NCBI GenBank assembly: GCA_035528065.1
Contig: DATKZH010000661.1
Location: 1-64,000 of the forward strand
Length of the DNA stretch: 64,000 bases
Direction: 5' to 3'
DNA from: DATKZH01 sp035528065
Lineage (GTDB): Bacteria; Planctomycetota; Planctomycetia; Pirellulales; Thermoguttaceae
Under the pieces are notes generated by a model. That model made no database searches and was not told where the DNA came from. It saw nothing but the letters and a program-made list of their open reading frames with translations. This document shows positions 44,722-53,457 of this stretch, piece after piece; positions within the stretch are counted from its first letter, which is position 1, and the number at the start of each line of letters is the position of its first letter. The position numbers and the translations under genes are program-made.

Positions 44722-45744
44722 TCACAACCAGCCCTGCTCGCGATACCACTCGGCCGACTGACGCAGGCGGTCGGACAGAGGAACCTGGACGGCGAACCCT
44801 AATTCGTCGCGGGCCTTTTCCGGCGAGCAGGCCCACGAGCCGGCGGTGGCTTCCCGGGCTTTGTCGAGATTCAGAACGACCTGGCGCCCCTTCGCTCTCC
44901 CGACGAGATCGCCGACGGCCCCGACAAGCCGCACGACCGGTGTGCCAAAGGGAATCGTCAAGGTCCGACGGCGTCCCAGGGCCTTGCCGATCATCCGGCC
45001 GAGCTGGTAGTACGTGGGGTGTTCGTCGCAGGCAGCGAAGTAGTAGCCCGAAGCGTTGGGATCTTCGTCCTCCCGTCCGGGCGGCGGCAGTCGCGATCCT
45101 CGCTCGGCGGCCAGGATCAACAGTCTGGCCAAATCGGCGGCGTGGATCATGGAGAACCGATGGGGCGCGTATCCCGGCACGAGGTGCATCCGCGACCGGG
45201 CCACGGCCTTGAACATCTGGAGGGTCGCCGTATCGCCCTCGCCGAAGACGATCGGCGGTCGGACGACCGTGATGGGCGCCCGATCGGCGAATTCCTCGGC
45301 CGCCTTCTCCCCCGCGCGCTTGCTGCGGCCGTAGTGCGAGACCGGCCCGGGCGGATCGCTTTCCGTGCGGAGGCGGCCGCAAGGCGAGGGGCCGGCCGCG
45401 GCCAGCGACGAGACCACGACCAGCACCGGCGGATCGGGCCGGTCGGCGCAGGTTTGCGCCGCGTTGCGGATGCCCTGCTCGTTGACCTCGTAGAATTGCC
45501 TGGCGCGAAGTGCGCGGGTGAGCCCCGCCAGGTGATAGACGGTCGACTTGCCGGCCGCCGCGGCGCGGAGGCTCTCCAGGTCGGTGACGTCGCCACGGGC
45601 GAGGGCCACGCCGAGGGATTCAAGCCCGTCGGTCTGCGAGGTCTTGCGAACCAGCGCGGTGACCTCGTCGCCGCGCGCGACGAGCGCCTCGACCAGATGA
45701 GGGCCGATGAATCCGCTCGCGCCGGTGACCAACACTCGCGACAT
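44722..45744 (-). CDS. NAD-dependent epimerase/dehydratase family protein
   Basis: The 340-residue extended SDR protein starts at ATG 45744 with RVLVTGASGFIGPHLVEAL, then VYHLAGLTRA, VVVSSLAAAGPS, the catalytic HYGRSKRAGE (YxxxK) and RPPIVFGEGD. The pattern fits the 3-beta-HSD/dihydroflavonol-reductase-like subgroup of SDR enzymes rather than RfbB. The substrate is not predictable. It faces the rhamnose operon and may modify another envelope metabolite. Confidence 0.8.
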   Translation of the reverse strand: MSRVLVTGASGFIGPHLVEALVARGDEVTALVRKTSQTDGLESLGVALARGDVTDLESLRAAAAGKSTVYHLAGLTRALRARQFYEVNEQGIRNAAQTCADRPDPPVLVVVSSLAAAGPSPCGRLRTESDPPGPVSHYGRSKRAGEKAAEEFADRAPITVVRPPIVFGEGDTATLQMFKAVARSRMHLVPGYAPHRFSMIHAADLARLLILAAERGSRLPPPGREDEDPNASGYYFAACDEHPTYYQLGRMIGKALGRRRTLTIPFGTPVVRLVGAVGDLVGRAKGRQVVLNLDKAREATAGSWACSPEKARDELGFAVQVPLSDRLRQSAEWYREQGWL

Positions 45745-45914
45745 GATCCGATTCCGTGGTGGGCAGTCTGCCAACGGTTCTTGTTATCGGTTGGGGTATG
45801 TTGTGGATTCGGGCTACCACCCTCAGGGTCCGTTTGCGCCCCCTTGACAGCCGGGCCCGGTCCTAGCTAACATGTGCGGGTTTGCCAAGGTGGGCAGATT
45901 GCGAGCGAGCTTTC

Positions 45915-47042
45915 ATGTCTGATCTGGTCGTCCGTCCGGTCGCTTCACGCCGCGAGAAGAAGGCCTTCCTGGAGTTCCCTTGGCGGTTGTATCGCGGCGA
46001 CCCCCACTGGATCCCGCCCCTCAGGGTCGACCAGAAGGAGATGGTAGGCTATCGGCCTCATCCCTTCTACCAGCACAACGCGGTTCAGACGTTCCTGGCG
46101 TACCGATCGGGCGAGGTGTGCGGCCGGATCGCGGCGATCCTCAACCGGGACCATAACGAGCATTACTCGGAGCGACGGGGGTTCTTCGGGTTTTTCGAGT
46201 GCGTCGACGACGAGGAGGCGGCCGCCGCTCTGTTCGACGCCGTCCGGGAATGGTTCGCCGGGCAAGACGTCCACCGGTTGCGCGGACCGACCAACCCCTC
46301 GTTGAACTATACCCTGGGGTTGTTGATCGACGGTTTCGATTCGCCCCCCACGTTCATGATGACCTACAACCCCGCGTACTACGCCCGGCTCATCGAGGCC
46401 TATGGGTTTCGCAAGACGCAGGACGTCTACGCCTACCGGGGCCACGTGGAGATGCTGCCCGGGGTGCAAGCGAGGTGGCGGCCCGTGGTCGAGCAGATCA
46501 TCGAGCATTACGACGTCCGTTTGCGACCGCTGGACACGTCGCGGTTCGTCGAGGACGTGGAGGCATTTCTCACGGTCTACAATCGATCGCTGGTGAGCAC
46601 CTGGGGATTCGTGCCCATGTCGAACGACGAAGTGCGGCACATGGCCCGATCGTTGCGGCACCTGATCGTCCCGGAGCTGGCCGTGGCGGCGGAGATCGAC
46701 GGGCGGCTGGTCGGGGCGACGTTCTGCCTGCCGGACTACAACCCGCGGATCAAGGCGATCGACGGGCGGCTCTTCCCGTTCGGCTTCATTCGACTGCTTC
46801 GCAGGAAGGACCGCATCAAGAAGGTCCGCACGATCAGCGCGAACGTGATCCCCGAGTACCAGCGCATGGGGCTGGGACTGGCGTTGATGCACGGGCTGCT
46901 TCCCAAAGGGCTCGAGTGGGGGCTCCAAGAGATGGAGTTCTCCTGGATCCTCGAATCCAACACCCTCTCGTGGCGGAGCCTCGCCAAGGCCGGCGCGAAA
47001 CGGGCGAAGACCTATCGCGTGTACGACTTCGGCGAAGAGTGA
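45915..47042 (+). CDS. GNAT-fold acetyltransferase-like protein
   Basis: The 375-residue product starts at ATG 45915. It contains FPWRLYRGDPHWIPPLR and a large middle domain with GRIAAILNRDHNEHY and LRGPTNPSLNYTLGLLIDGF. The C-terminal domain has a GNAT-like coenzyme loop, VIPEYQRMGLGLALMHGLL, followed by EFSWILESNTLSWRSLAKAGAKRAKTY. It resembles the long YghO-like GNAT proteins. The acceptor is unknown. Confidence 0.75.
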   Translation: MSDLVVRPVASRREKKAFLEFPWRLYRGDPHWIPPLRVDQKEMVGYRPHPFYQHNAVQTFLAYRSGEVCGRIAAILNRDHNEHYSERRGFFGFFECVDDEEAAAALFDAVREWFAGQDVHRLRGPTNPSLNYTLGLLIDGFDSPPTFMMTYNPAYYARLIEAYGFRKTQDVYAYRGHVEMLPGVQARWRPVVEQIIEHYDVRLRPLDTSRFVEDVEAFLTVYNRSLVSTWGFVPMSNDEVRHMARSLRHLIVPELAVAAEIDGRLVGATFCLPDYNPRIKAIDGRLFPFGFIRLLRRKDRIKKVRTISANVIPEYQRMGLGLALMHGLLPKGLEWGLQEMEFSWILESNTLSWRSLAKAGAKRAKTYRVYDFGEE

Positions 47043-47472
47043 CAGGGTAAGCGGCGAATAAGAGGTTTCGCTCGACCGCGAACGCTCCGGAGGTCCGTTC
47101 GGGCCGCAGGTCGTGGGCCCGCTGCCGCGAACCACGGGGGGTAGTTGACTCGGGGCATCCCGCCGCAAACAGGGGGCCTGTGCCCCCTTCTGGCCGGGTG
47201 GAACTCGCGTGCCCAGCCGCCTGAGCCTGCTCTTCTCCTATCTTGGGCCCTGTTTTAAGATAGGCAACGCGGCTAAGGTAAGCCCGGCCGGGCTTGCCGG
47301 CGGCGGATAATGCAAACGTGTGAAGGATGTTGGGGTGCGTAGGGGGTCGATCCGATCTCATTCATAGCACGGCAGGCGCGACCGGCAGGACGGAAGGGCC
47401 CCCCGTGCGAGTGGTTATTTGGCTCGATTTGGCGGCGGACTTCGCCGGATAGGGACTGTTGGCAGGAAAGAC
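47043..47472. other. Intergenic region with two small palindromes
   Basis: About 430 bases without a convincing gene. AGGGGGCCTGTGCCCCCTT (near 47170-47190) is a compact GC hairpin followed by CTGG, a possible terminator for the GNAT gene. AAGCCCGGCCGGGCTT (near 47280) is a perfect 16-base palindrome just upstream of the ketoacyl-synthase-like gene. Confidence 0.4.
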
Positions 47473-48744
47473 ATGGCATCGGCGCGGGAAATTGTCATCA
47501 CGGGATTGGGGGTCGCTAGCCCGATCGGGATTGGGCGCGAGCCGTTCTGGGCCTCGCTCCGTGAGGGTCGCAGCGGCGTCCGATCGCTGGGGTGGTATGC
47601 CAACCGCGATCTGCCGGCGACCATCGCCGGCCAAGTGGTCGACCTGCATCCGGAACGCCACGTCCGGCCTCGCAAGGCGCTGAAGGTAATGTCCTGGGAT
47701 ATCCAGTTGGGCGTTGTTGCCGCCGACCTGGCGTGCATCGACGCGGGGCTGGATTCCCAGCCCGTGCACCCGGAACGGCTGGGCGTTCTGTTTGGTGCCG
47801 ACATGATTCCCTGCGACCTGAAGGAGATTGTCGCCGCCTATCGAGGCTGCATGCCGGCCGGGAAGTTCGACTTCCGGCTTTGGGGCAAGAAGGCCCTGGC
47901 CGAAATGTTTCCCCTCTGGATGCTCAAGTACCTGCCCAACATGGCGGCCTGCCACGTCGGAATCGCCCGCGACGCCCGGGGCCCCAATAATTCGCTCACG
48001 CTCGGCGAAGTGTCCAGCCTTGCGGCGATCGCCGAGGCGAAGCGGGTGATCGAGCGAGGCCAGGCCGATGCGATGATCGCCGGGGGAACGGGCTGCCGCA
48101 TCCATCCCGTCATCTGGAGCCGTCACGAAGTCTATCACCCCTCCCAACGCCGCGATGATCCGACCCGCGCCAGCCGCCCGTTCGACGCCGAGCGCGACGG
48201 CATGGTCCACGGGGAAGGTGCCGGGGCTTTCGTCTTGGAAGAGCGCAGCCACGCCGAAGCCCGCGGGGCCAAAGTCTTGGCCCGCATCCTGGGCCAGGCC
48301 AGCGCGTTCGAGCCCCGTGGCCGCGACAAGCCGCTCGAAGGCCGGGCCATCCGTGCGTCGATCCGGGGTGCCCTGCGAGACGCCGGACTCGAGCCCCGCG
48401 ACGTCGGGCACGTCAACGCCCACGGACTGAGCACCAAGATCGACGACGAGCTGGAAGCCCAGGCGATCCACGACACGCTGGGCGACGTGCCCGTCACGGC
48501 GCCCAAAAGCTTCTTCGGAAACCTGGCGGCCGGGGGCGGGGCCGTGGAAATGGCGGTGAGCGTCCTGGCCCTGGAGAAGGGCCTGGTCCCCCCGACGCTC
48601 AACTACGAGCACCCCGACCCCAACTGCCCGGTCAACGTGATCCACGGGAAGCCGATGGAGGTCTCGCAGCCCACGGCCCTCGTGCTGAATCACTCCCGCG
48701 TCGGCCATTCGGTCGCCCTCATCCTGGGGGCATCCGAAGCGTAG
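47473..48744 (+). CDS. Ketoacyl-synthase-like protein lacking catalytic Cys and one His
   Basis: The 423-residue protein begins at ATG 47473 (AGGAAAG upstream) with EIVITGLGVASPIGIG, has RPFDAERDGMVHGEGAGAFV and VNAHGLSTKIDDELEAQAI, and is clearly of the FabF type. The active-site Cys position reads GPNNSLTLGEVSS, with E179 where FabF has Cys. The first His is kept (H317, VNAHG), but the second His is Asn (N350, KSFFGNLAAGGGAVE). It therefore cannot condense by the normal route. It may be a chain-length-factor-like partner, a decarboxylase or a pseudoenzyme. It has no adjacent ACP or intact synthase. Confidence 0.8.
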   Translation: MASAREIVITGLGVASPIGIGREPFWASLREGRSGVRSLGWYANRDLPATIAGQVVDLHPERHVRPRKALKVMSWDIQLGVVAADLACIDAGLDSQPVHPERLGVLFGADMIPCDLKEIVAAYRGCMPAGKFDFRLWGKKALAEMFPLWMLKYLPNMAACHVGIARDARGPNNSLTLGEVSSLAAIAEAKRVIERGQADAMIAGGTGCRIHPVIWSRHEVYHPSQRRDDPTRASRPFDAERDGMVHGEGAGAFVLEERSHAEARGAKVLARILGQASAFEPRGRDKPLEGRAIRASIRGALRDAGLEPRDVGHVNAHGLSTKIDDELEAQAIHDTLGDVPVTAPKSFFGNLAAGGGAVEMAVSVLALEKGLVPPTLNYEHPDPNCPVNVIHGKPMEVSQPTALVLNHSRVGHSVALILGASEA

Positions 48745-48796
48745 TCCTGTTGCCGAGCTTCGTCGACCTCACCTAGAACTGAAACAAGCGAGGTTC

Positions 48797-48936
48797 CTTT
48801 GGAGTGCGGCGACTTGTCGCCGCTTTCTTGGGCGTCCTGCGCAACCGGCGAGCGATGTCGAAGGTCACCTGAAAGTCGTCTGCCTACGTTTTCCGGCCGC
48901 TCGAAAAGCGGCGACAAGTCGCCGCACTCCAAAAGG
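48797..48936. mobile_element. MITE-like inverted repeat
   Basis: Two arms of about 28 bases, TTGGAGTGCGGCGACTTGTC continuing GCCGCTTT (from 48798) and AAAGCGGCGACAAGTCGCCG continuing CACTCCAAAA (to about 48934), are exact inverted copies around about 80 bases of unique sequence. No coding frame is present. It lies between the ketoacyl-synthase-like gene and the STAS gene. Confidence 0.7.
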
Positions 48937-48985
48937 TCGCTTGCTTTGGGGCTAGCGAGGCGGGGCCTCAGACCGAGGCGAGAGG

Positions 48986-49052
48986 TCAGGGTTCAGGGCT
49001 CAGGATTTACATGTATACGTGGAACTCCAAGTCCTGAGCCCTGAACCCCAAG
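48986..49052. repeat. Inverted repeat with GGGTTCAGGGCTCAGGA arms
   Basis: GGGTTCAGGGCTCAGGA (from 48989) is mirrored by TCCTGAGCCCTGAACCCC about 25 bases on. The arms contain heptamer-like GGTTCAG/GGCTCAG units. The rest of the 48745-49267 gap shows no gene. Confidence 0.6.
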
Positions 49053-49267
49053 AACTTGACTCATTTGCAGCAAACGTCCGAAGCCAAGTGCCCCAGCCTC
49101 TCCGCAAGGGGGAAAGCCTTTCGCGCACCCTTCGCTCGGGGAGTCCGGGAATGCCCATCGCAAGGGGATGCGGCCCCCCCTTGAATTCCGCCCCTGGCAC
49201 GGACGCGGGAATCTGCAATAATGCGCCGGGATTGAGGACCGGCTGACCTGATCCGGAGCGTCAGAAC

Positions 49268-49624
49268 ATGGATTTGAGAGTGCTGTCTGATGATGGGAAC
49301 GTGCTCCACTTGCAGGTCGTGGCGAGGAACGTCCAGAGCGAGTCGCCGCCGCGGTTCGAGTCGCTCGAGCCACTGCTGGGCCCCCAACGCTACGGGCGGC
49401 GCATGCTGCTGAGCCTGGCGGAAACCCGTTTCATCGACTCCGCCGGCCTGAGCTGGCTGGTTCTGTGCCACAAGCGGTTCTGTCAGGGGGGTGGCAAAAT
49501 GGTCCTGCATTCGGTCACCCCGGCGATCCTCGAGCTTCTGCAAATGATGCGCCTGGATTTGGCCCTCTACGTCGCCGAGGATGAGGCCGCCGCGATGGAG
49601 ATGGCTCGAGCCGAGCAGCCTTGA
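49268..49624 (+). CDS. STAS-domain protein
   Basis: The 118-residue protein has a STAS-like layout: VLHLQVVARNVQ, YGRRMLLSLAETRFIDSAGLSWLVLCHK and GGKMVLHSVTPAILELLQMM. FIDSAGLSWL is the D-S-x-G loop in which anti-sigma-factor antagonists are phosphorylated on Ser, so this one looks competent. It lies 55 bases upstream of the decarboxylase gene. No RsbW-like kinase is adjacent; those at 14689 and 15721 are the closest in this window. Confidence 0.8.
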   Translation: MDLRVLSDDGNVLHLQVVARNVQSESPPRFESLEPLLGPQRYGRRMLLSLAETRFIDSAGLSWLVLCHKRFCQGGGKMVLHSVTPAILELLQMMRLDLALYVAEDEAAAMEMARAEQP

Positions 49625-49679
49625 AGCGGCGCCTCGGCATCCGTCGGCGCACTCCCCACGCACAGCAGAAGGGGAACCG

Positions 49680-51383
49680 ATGGCGGAGAAAGAAACGCCC
49701 CCAGCGAAGGGCCGGCGGGGCACGCCGCCTCGCCGGGCGGCCGTGTCGGGGCTGTCGATCGGCCAGTACCTGATCGAGCGGCTTCAGGACTACGGCGTGC
49801 GGGATATTTTCGGCATCCCGGGCGACTACGTGCTCGCCTTCTACGCCATGCTCGAAAAGAGCCCCATCAACACGGTCGGATGCACCCGCGAGGACTGCGC
49901 CGGCTTCGCCGCCGACGCCTACGCCCGCGTGAACGACATCGGGGCAGTCTGCGTGACGTACACGGTCGGCGGGCTGAGCGTGTGCAACTCGATTGCCGGG
50001 GCCTATGCCGAGAAGTCGCCCGTCGTGCTCGTGAGCGGCTCGCCGGGCCTGCGCGAGCGATACGGAAATCCGCTCTTGCACCATCGCGTGGGCAAGTTCC
50101 GCACCCAGTTTGAGGTCTTTCGTTGCCTCTGCGGCGCCACGGCCGAGTTGCACCACCCGGACACGGCGTTCCGCGAGATCGACCGCGTGTTCGACGCGGT
50201 GGTCCGCAGACGTCGGCCCGGCTACATCGAGCTGCCCCGCGACATGGTCCACGTGGTGCCCGAGGGACCCCATACCCCGGCGTTCACCGAGCAGGAGAGC
50301 GAGCCCGACGCGCTGGCCGAAGCCCTGGCCGAAGCCACGCGGCGGATCTCCAAGAGCCGACGGCCGGTGATCCTGGCAGGCGTGGAGATTCACCGGCTCG
50401 GCCTCCAGGACCAACTGCTGGCCCTGGCCGAAGGCGCGGGAATACCGATCACGACCACCATTCTGGGCAAGAGCGTGGTCAGCGAGACCCATCCGCGGTT
50501 TGCCGGCATCTACGCAGGGGCCATGGGCCGCGAGGACGTCACCGAGCTGGTCGAAGAGAGCGACTGCGTGATCGTCCTGGGCGCGTTTCTGACCGACATC
50601 GACATGGGGATCTACACGGCCAAGCTGGACCCCTTACGGTGTATTTATGCCACCAGCGAGACGCTCCGCATCAGCCACCACCACTTTCACGGCGTCCTGC
50701 TGGCCGACTTCCTCGAAGGGCTGGTGGCCGCCGGACTGAAAGCGCCCGAGCACTTCCCCGCTATGAATCCGAACTCCAACGGCGCGGCTTTCCAGCTCTG
50801 TCCCGACGAGCCGATTACGATCCAGCGGCTGATCGCCCGGCTGAACCTGGCCCTGGACGATTCGACGGTGGTGATCGCCGACGTGGGCGACGCGCTGTTC
50901 GCCTCGACGGAGCTGGTGATCCATCGCCAGACGGAGTTCCTCAGCCCGGCCTACTACGCGTCGATGGGCTTCGCCGTCCCCGCCGCGCTCGGGGTCATGG
51001 TCGCCCGGCCCGACTTGCGCCCCGTGGTGCTGGTGGGCGACGGGGCGTTTCAGATGACGGGCATGGAGCTGTCGACCATCGTGCGCCACGGCTTCAGTCC
51101 GATCGTCATCGTCCTCGACAACCAGGGCTACGGCACCGAGCGTCTTCTGCACGCGGGCGACCACGAGTTCAACGAAATCCATCCCTGGCAGTACCACAAG
51201 CTGCCGGAGGTGCTCGGTGGCGGAACCGGCTACGAGGTGCGCACCGAAGGGGAGTTCGACCGCGCACTCCGTTCCGCCCAGGCCGACACCCGCGCAATGA
51301 GCCTGATCCAGGTCCACCTCGATCCGAGCGATTGCAGCAAGGTCCTCCAGCGATTGGCCGAGAGCCTCAGATCGAGCGTGTGA
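49680..51383 (+). CDS. Thiamine-diphosphate 2-oxoacid decarboxylase, pyruvate/indolepyruvate decarboxylase type
   Basis: The 567-residue product has the three-domain arrangement of the PDC family. The N-terminal domain carries YGVRDIFGIPGDYVLAFY, the catalytic Glu (CTREDCAGFAADAYAR), and a His-His pair (NPLLHHRVGKF) like the two active-site His of PDC. The C-terminal domain has the cofactor motif GDGAFQMTGMELSTIVRHG with LDNQGYGTE. The enzyme would release CO2 from a 2-oxoacid to give an aldehyde; the substrate (pyruvate, indolepyruvate or other) is not clear. ATG 49680 follows GAAGGGGA. Confidence 0.85.
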   Translation: MAEKETPPAKGRRGTPPRRAAVSGLSIGQYLIERLQDYGVRDIFGIPGDYVLAFYAMLEKSPINTVGCTREDCAGFAADAYARVNDIGAVCVTYTVGGLSVCNSIAGAYAEKSPVVLVSGSPGLRERYGNPLLHHRVGKFRTQFEVFRCLCGATAELHHPDTAFREIDRVFDAVVRRRRPGYIELPRDMVHVVPEGPHTPAFTEQESEPDALAEALAEATRRISKSRRPVILAGVEIHRLGLQDQLLALAEGAGIPITTTILGKSVVSETHPRFAGIYAGAMGREDVTELVEESDCVIVLGAFLTDIDMGIYTAKLDPLRCIYATSETLRISHHHFHGVLLADFLEGLVAAGLKAPEHFPAMNPNSNGAAFQLCPDEPITIQRLIARLNLALDDSTVVIADVGDALFASTELVIHRQTEFLSPAYYASMGFAVPAALGVMVARPDLRPVVLVGDGAFQMTGMELSTIVRHGFSPIVIVLDNQGYGTERLLHAGDHEFNEIHPWQYHKLPEVLGGGTGYEVRTEGEFDRALRSAQADTRAMSLIQVHLDPSDCSKVLQRLAESLRSSV

Positions 51384-51429
51384 GCGGTCGTCCGACTCGC
51401 GACGGGTCGCCATAACGCCTGCGGCGCTC

Positions 51430-51660
51430 TAGTGGTCTGGCCAGATTGACTTTGCCGGTCGGGTGCCACTGGCGTCTCGCCAGTGCAGCTACGAGAGCAC
51501 GGGCAAGATGCCCGTGGCACCCGTAAACTCGAATTGGACAGACCACTAGTGGTCTGGATCTACGGGTGCCACGGTTGGCTTGTCCAACCGTGCTTCCGGC
51601 GCTGCTGGCCAAGCCAGCAGTGGCACCCAACGTGCAAAGTCGAAGTGGACAGACCACTAG
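51430..51660. mobile_element. Tandem pair of MITE-like elements
   Basis: Two units of about 115 bases lie end to end, each bounded by TAGTGGTCTG and CAGACCACTA. They share the palindrome CCACTAGTGG at their junction (51544-51553). Each contains inner GGGTGCCAC...GTGGCACCC arms: in the first around CTGGCGTCTCGCCAG and GGGCAAGATGCCC, in the second around CGGTTGGCTTGTCCAACCG and GCTGGCCAAGCCAGC. The bases TTGGACAGACC and GTGGACAGACC precede the right ends. No coding frame. Confidence 0.75.
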
Positions 51661-51825
51661 TCGCGCACCACACCGGCTGCCGCGAACCGCTCACGCCGCG
51701 TTGTTGGGTTCTGCCTGGGCACGAGGCGAGAGCCACGGATCGGCAGCCCCGGCCGCTCTCCCCAACGATCGACGCCCGAGGTAAGATGGCGGTTGGGTCG
51801 GCTCCATCAGGTGGAGGGGGAAATC

Positions 51826-53433
51826 ATGACTCGGACCGGCTGGCTGATCGTCGTGTTGGTGACCGTCGGCGGCTTCGGCGGCTGCGACCTGGCTGCACCC
51901 GTGACGGGCCGGGCCGGCGATGGCGGCTCGGGGCCGCCGGGGACGTCGGCAACCATCGAGAAGGTCCGCGGGCCGGCCGTCGCAGGGCTCTTCTACCCGC
52001 GGCGGCGGGAGGAGCTGGCGCAAGAGGTCGACAAGTATCTCGCGGAAGTGAAGCCGGCCCCGGTGAAGAAGCTTCGTGGGCTGGTCTGTCCGCACGCGGG
52101 CTACGACTACTCGGGGCCGGTCGCCGCCGTGGCCTACAAGCAGCTCGAGGGCCGCGACGTCGACACGGTGATCGTGATGGCCCCCAGCCACTACGCCGAC
52201 TTCGAAGGGGCGAGCGTCCCCGAGGTCGACGCCTACGAGACGCCGCTCGGCTTGCTCCGGCTCTCGCCACGCGCGGTGGAGCTTGCCAAGCGACGGCCGC
52301 TGGTCACCAATCCGAAATGCGAGGTGAACCGGCCGGACTGGTGGCGCCAGGCGCCCAAGGAGCTGCCGCCGTTCGGCGAGGACACGCCCCACACGTGGGA
52401 GCATTCGTTGGAGGTCCAGTTGCCTTTCCTCCAGAGGACGCTCAAGGATTTCACGATCGTGCCCATCGTGTTTGGCCGCGTGGAGCCGGAAAAGGTCGCC
52501 GAGGCGATGGAAGGCGTCCTCAACGACCAGACGATCCTCGTGGCCAGCTCCGACCTGAGCCACTACCTCCCGTACGAGGCCGCCCAGCAGTCGGATTCCT
52601 CCTGCATCCGGGCGATCTGCGACTTGGACGTCGACCGGATGCAACGCGCGGACGCCTGCGGCAAAGGGCCGATCCTGACCCTCATCTATTTGGCCAAGAA
52701 GCACGGTTGGCGGGCGAAGCTGCTCGACTGTCGCAACAGCGGCGACATATCGGGCGACAAGTCGCGCGTGGTAGGCTATGCGGCGATTGCCTTCTTCGAG
52801 CCGGGCGAAGGTGAGCCGCCCGAGGAGCCGCCGACCTTCGGTTTTTCGGACGAAGCGGCGTCTGAGCTTTCGCCGGATGACGGGAAGATCCTCCTGGAGC
52901 TGGCGGAGAAGACGGTCACCGAGGTGGTCACGCGCGGGCCGCTGCCTTCGGTCGACGCGGCCGAGATGACCGACGGCCTCACTCAGCGGCGGGCGTGCTT
53001 CGTCACCTTGACCAAGAAGGGCGAGCTTCGGGGCTGCATCGGGAGCATCTTTCCCCAGGAGGAGCTACGCCGGGCGGTGATCGAGCGGGCCAGAAGCGCC
53101 GCCACCGAGGACCCGCGGTTTCCACCGGTGAAGCCGGAGGAGCTGGACGACCTGGAGATCGAAGTCAGCGTGCTGACGATCCCCCAGCGCCTGGAGCACG
53201 AATCGCCCGAGGATCTCCTCGCGAAGCTGCGTCCGAAGGTCGACGGCGTTGTGCTCCAAGTCGGAGGGCGGCAAGCAACGTATCTGCCCCAGGTGTGGGA
53301 GCAACTGCCCGATCCGGAGGAGTTCATGCGCCACCTCTCCCAGAAGGCGGGACTCCCCCCCGACGGCTGGAAAAGCCCTGAGGCCATGGTCCTGACGTAT
53401 CAAGTGCAAGCCTTCGAGCAATCGGAGGAGTAG
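51826..53433 (+). CDS. Fused MEMO-AMMECR1 protein of an AmmeMemoRadiSam system, probable lipoprotein
   Basis: The 535-residue product starts at ATG 51826 after GGAGG. The N-terminus looks like a lipoprotein signal (WLIVVLVTVGGFGGC, Cys20), although the lipobox is imperfect. Residues about 47-330 form a MEMO domain with H90 (CPHAGYDYSG), H122 (APSHY) and C278 (ADACGKGP), matching the His/His/Cys metal site of human MEMO1, plus EHSLEVQLPFLQ and SSDLSHY. Residues about 350-530 form an AMMECR1 domain with its hallmark LRGCIG (401-406). It is the first gene of a cluster ending in the matching radical SAM enzyme. The function of this system is unknown. Confidence 0.9.
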   Translation: MTRTGWLIVVLVTVGGFGGCDLAAPVTGRAGDGGSGPPGTSATIEKVRGPAVAGLFYPRRREELAQEVDKYLAEVKPAPVKKLRGLVCPHAGYDYSGPVAAVAYKQLEGRDVDTVIVMAPSHYADFEGASVPEVDAYETPLGLLRLSPRAVELAKRRPLVTNPKCEVNRPDWWRQAPKELPPFGEDTPHTWEHSLEVQLPFLQRTLKDFTIVPIVFGRVEPEKVAEAMEGVLNDQTILVASSDLSHYLPYEAAQQSDSSCIRAICDLDVDRMQRADACGKGPILTLIYLAKKHGWRAKLLDCRNSGDISGDKSRVVGYAAIAFFEPGEGEPPEEPPTFGFSDEAASELSPDDGKILLELAEKTVTEVVTRGPLPSVDAAEMTDGLTQRRACFVTLTKKGELRGCIGSIFPQEELRRAVIERARSAATEDPRFPPVKPEELDDLEIEVSVLTIPQRLEHESPEDLLAKLRPKVDGVVLQVGGRQATYLPQVWEQLPDPEEFMRHLSQKAGLPPDGWKSPEAMVLTYQVQAFEQSEE

Positions 53434-53457
53434 CCCCAGGCGATCTCTTCGTTCCCC

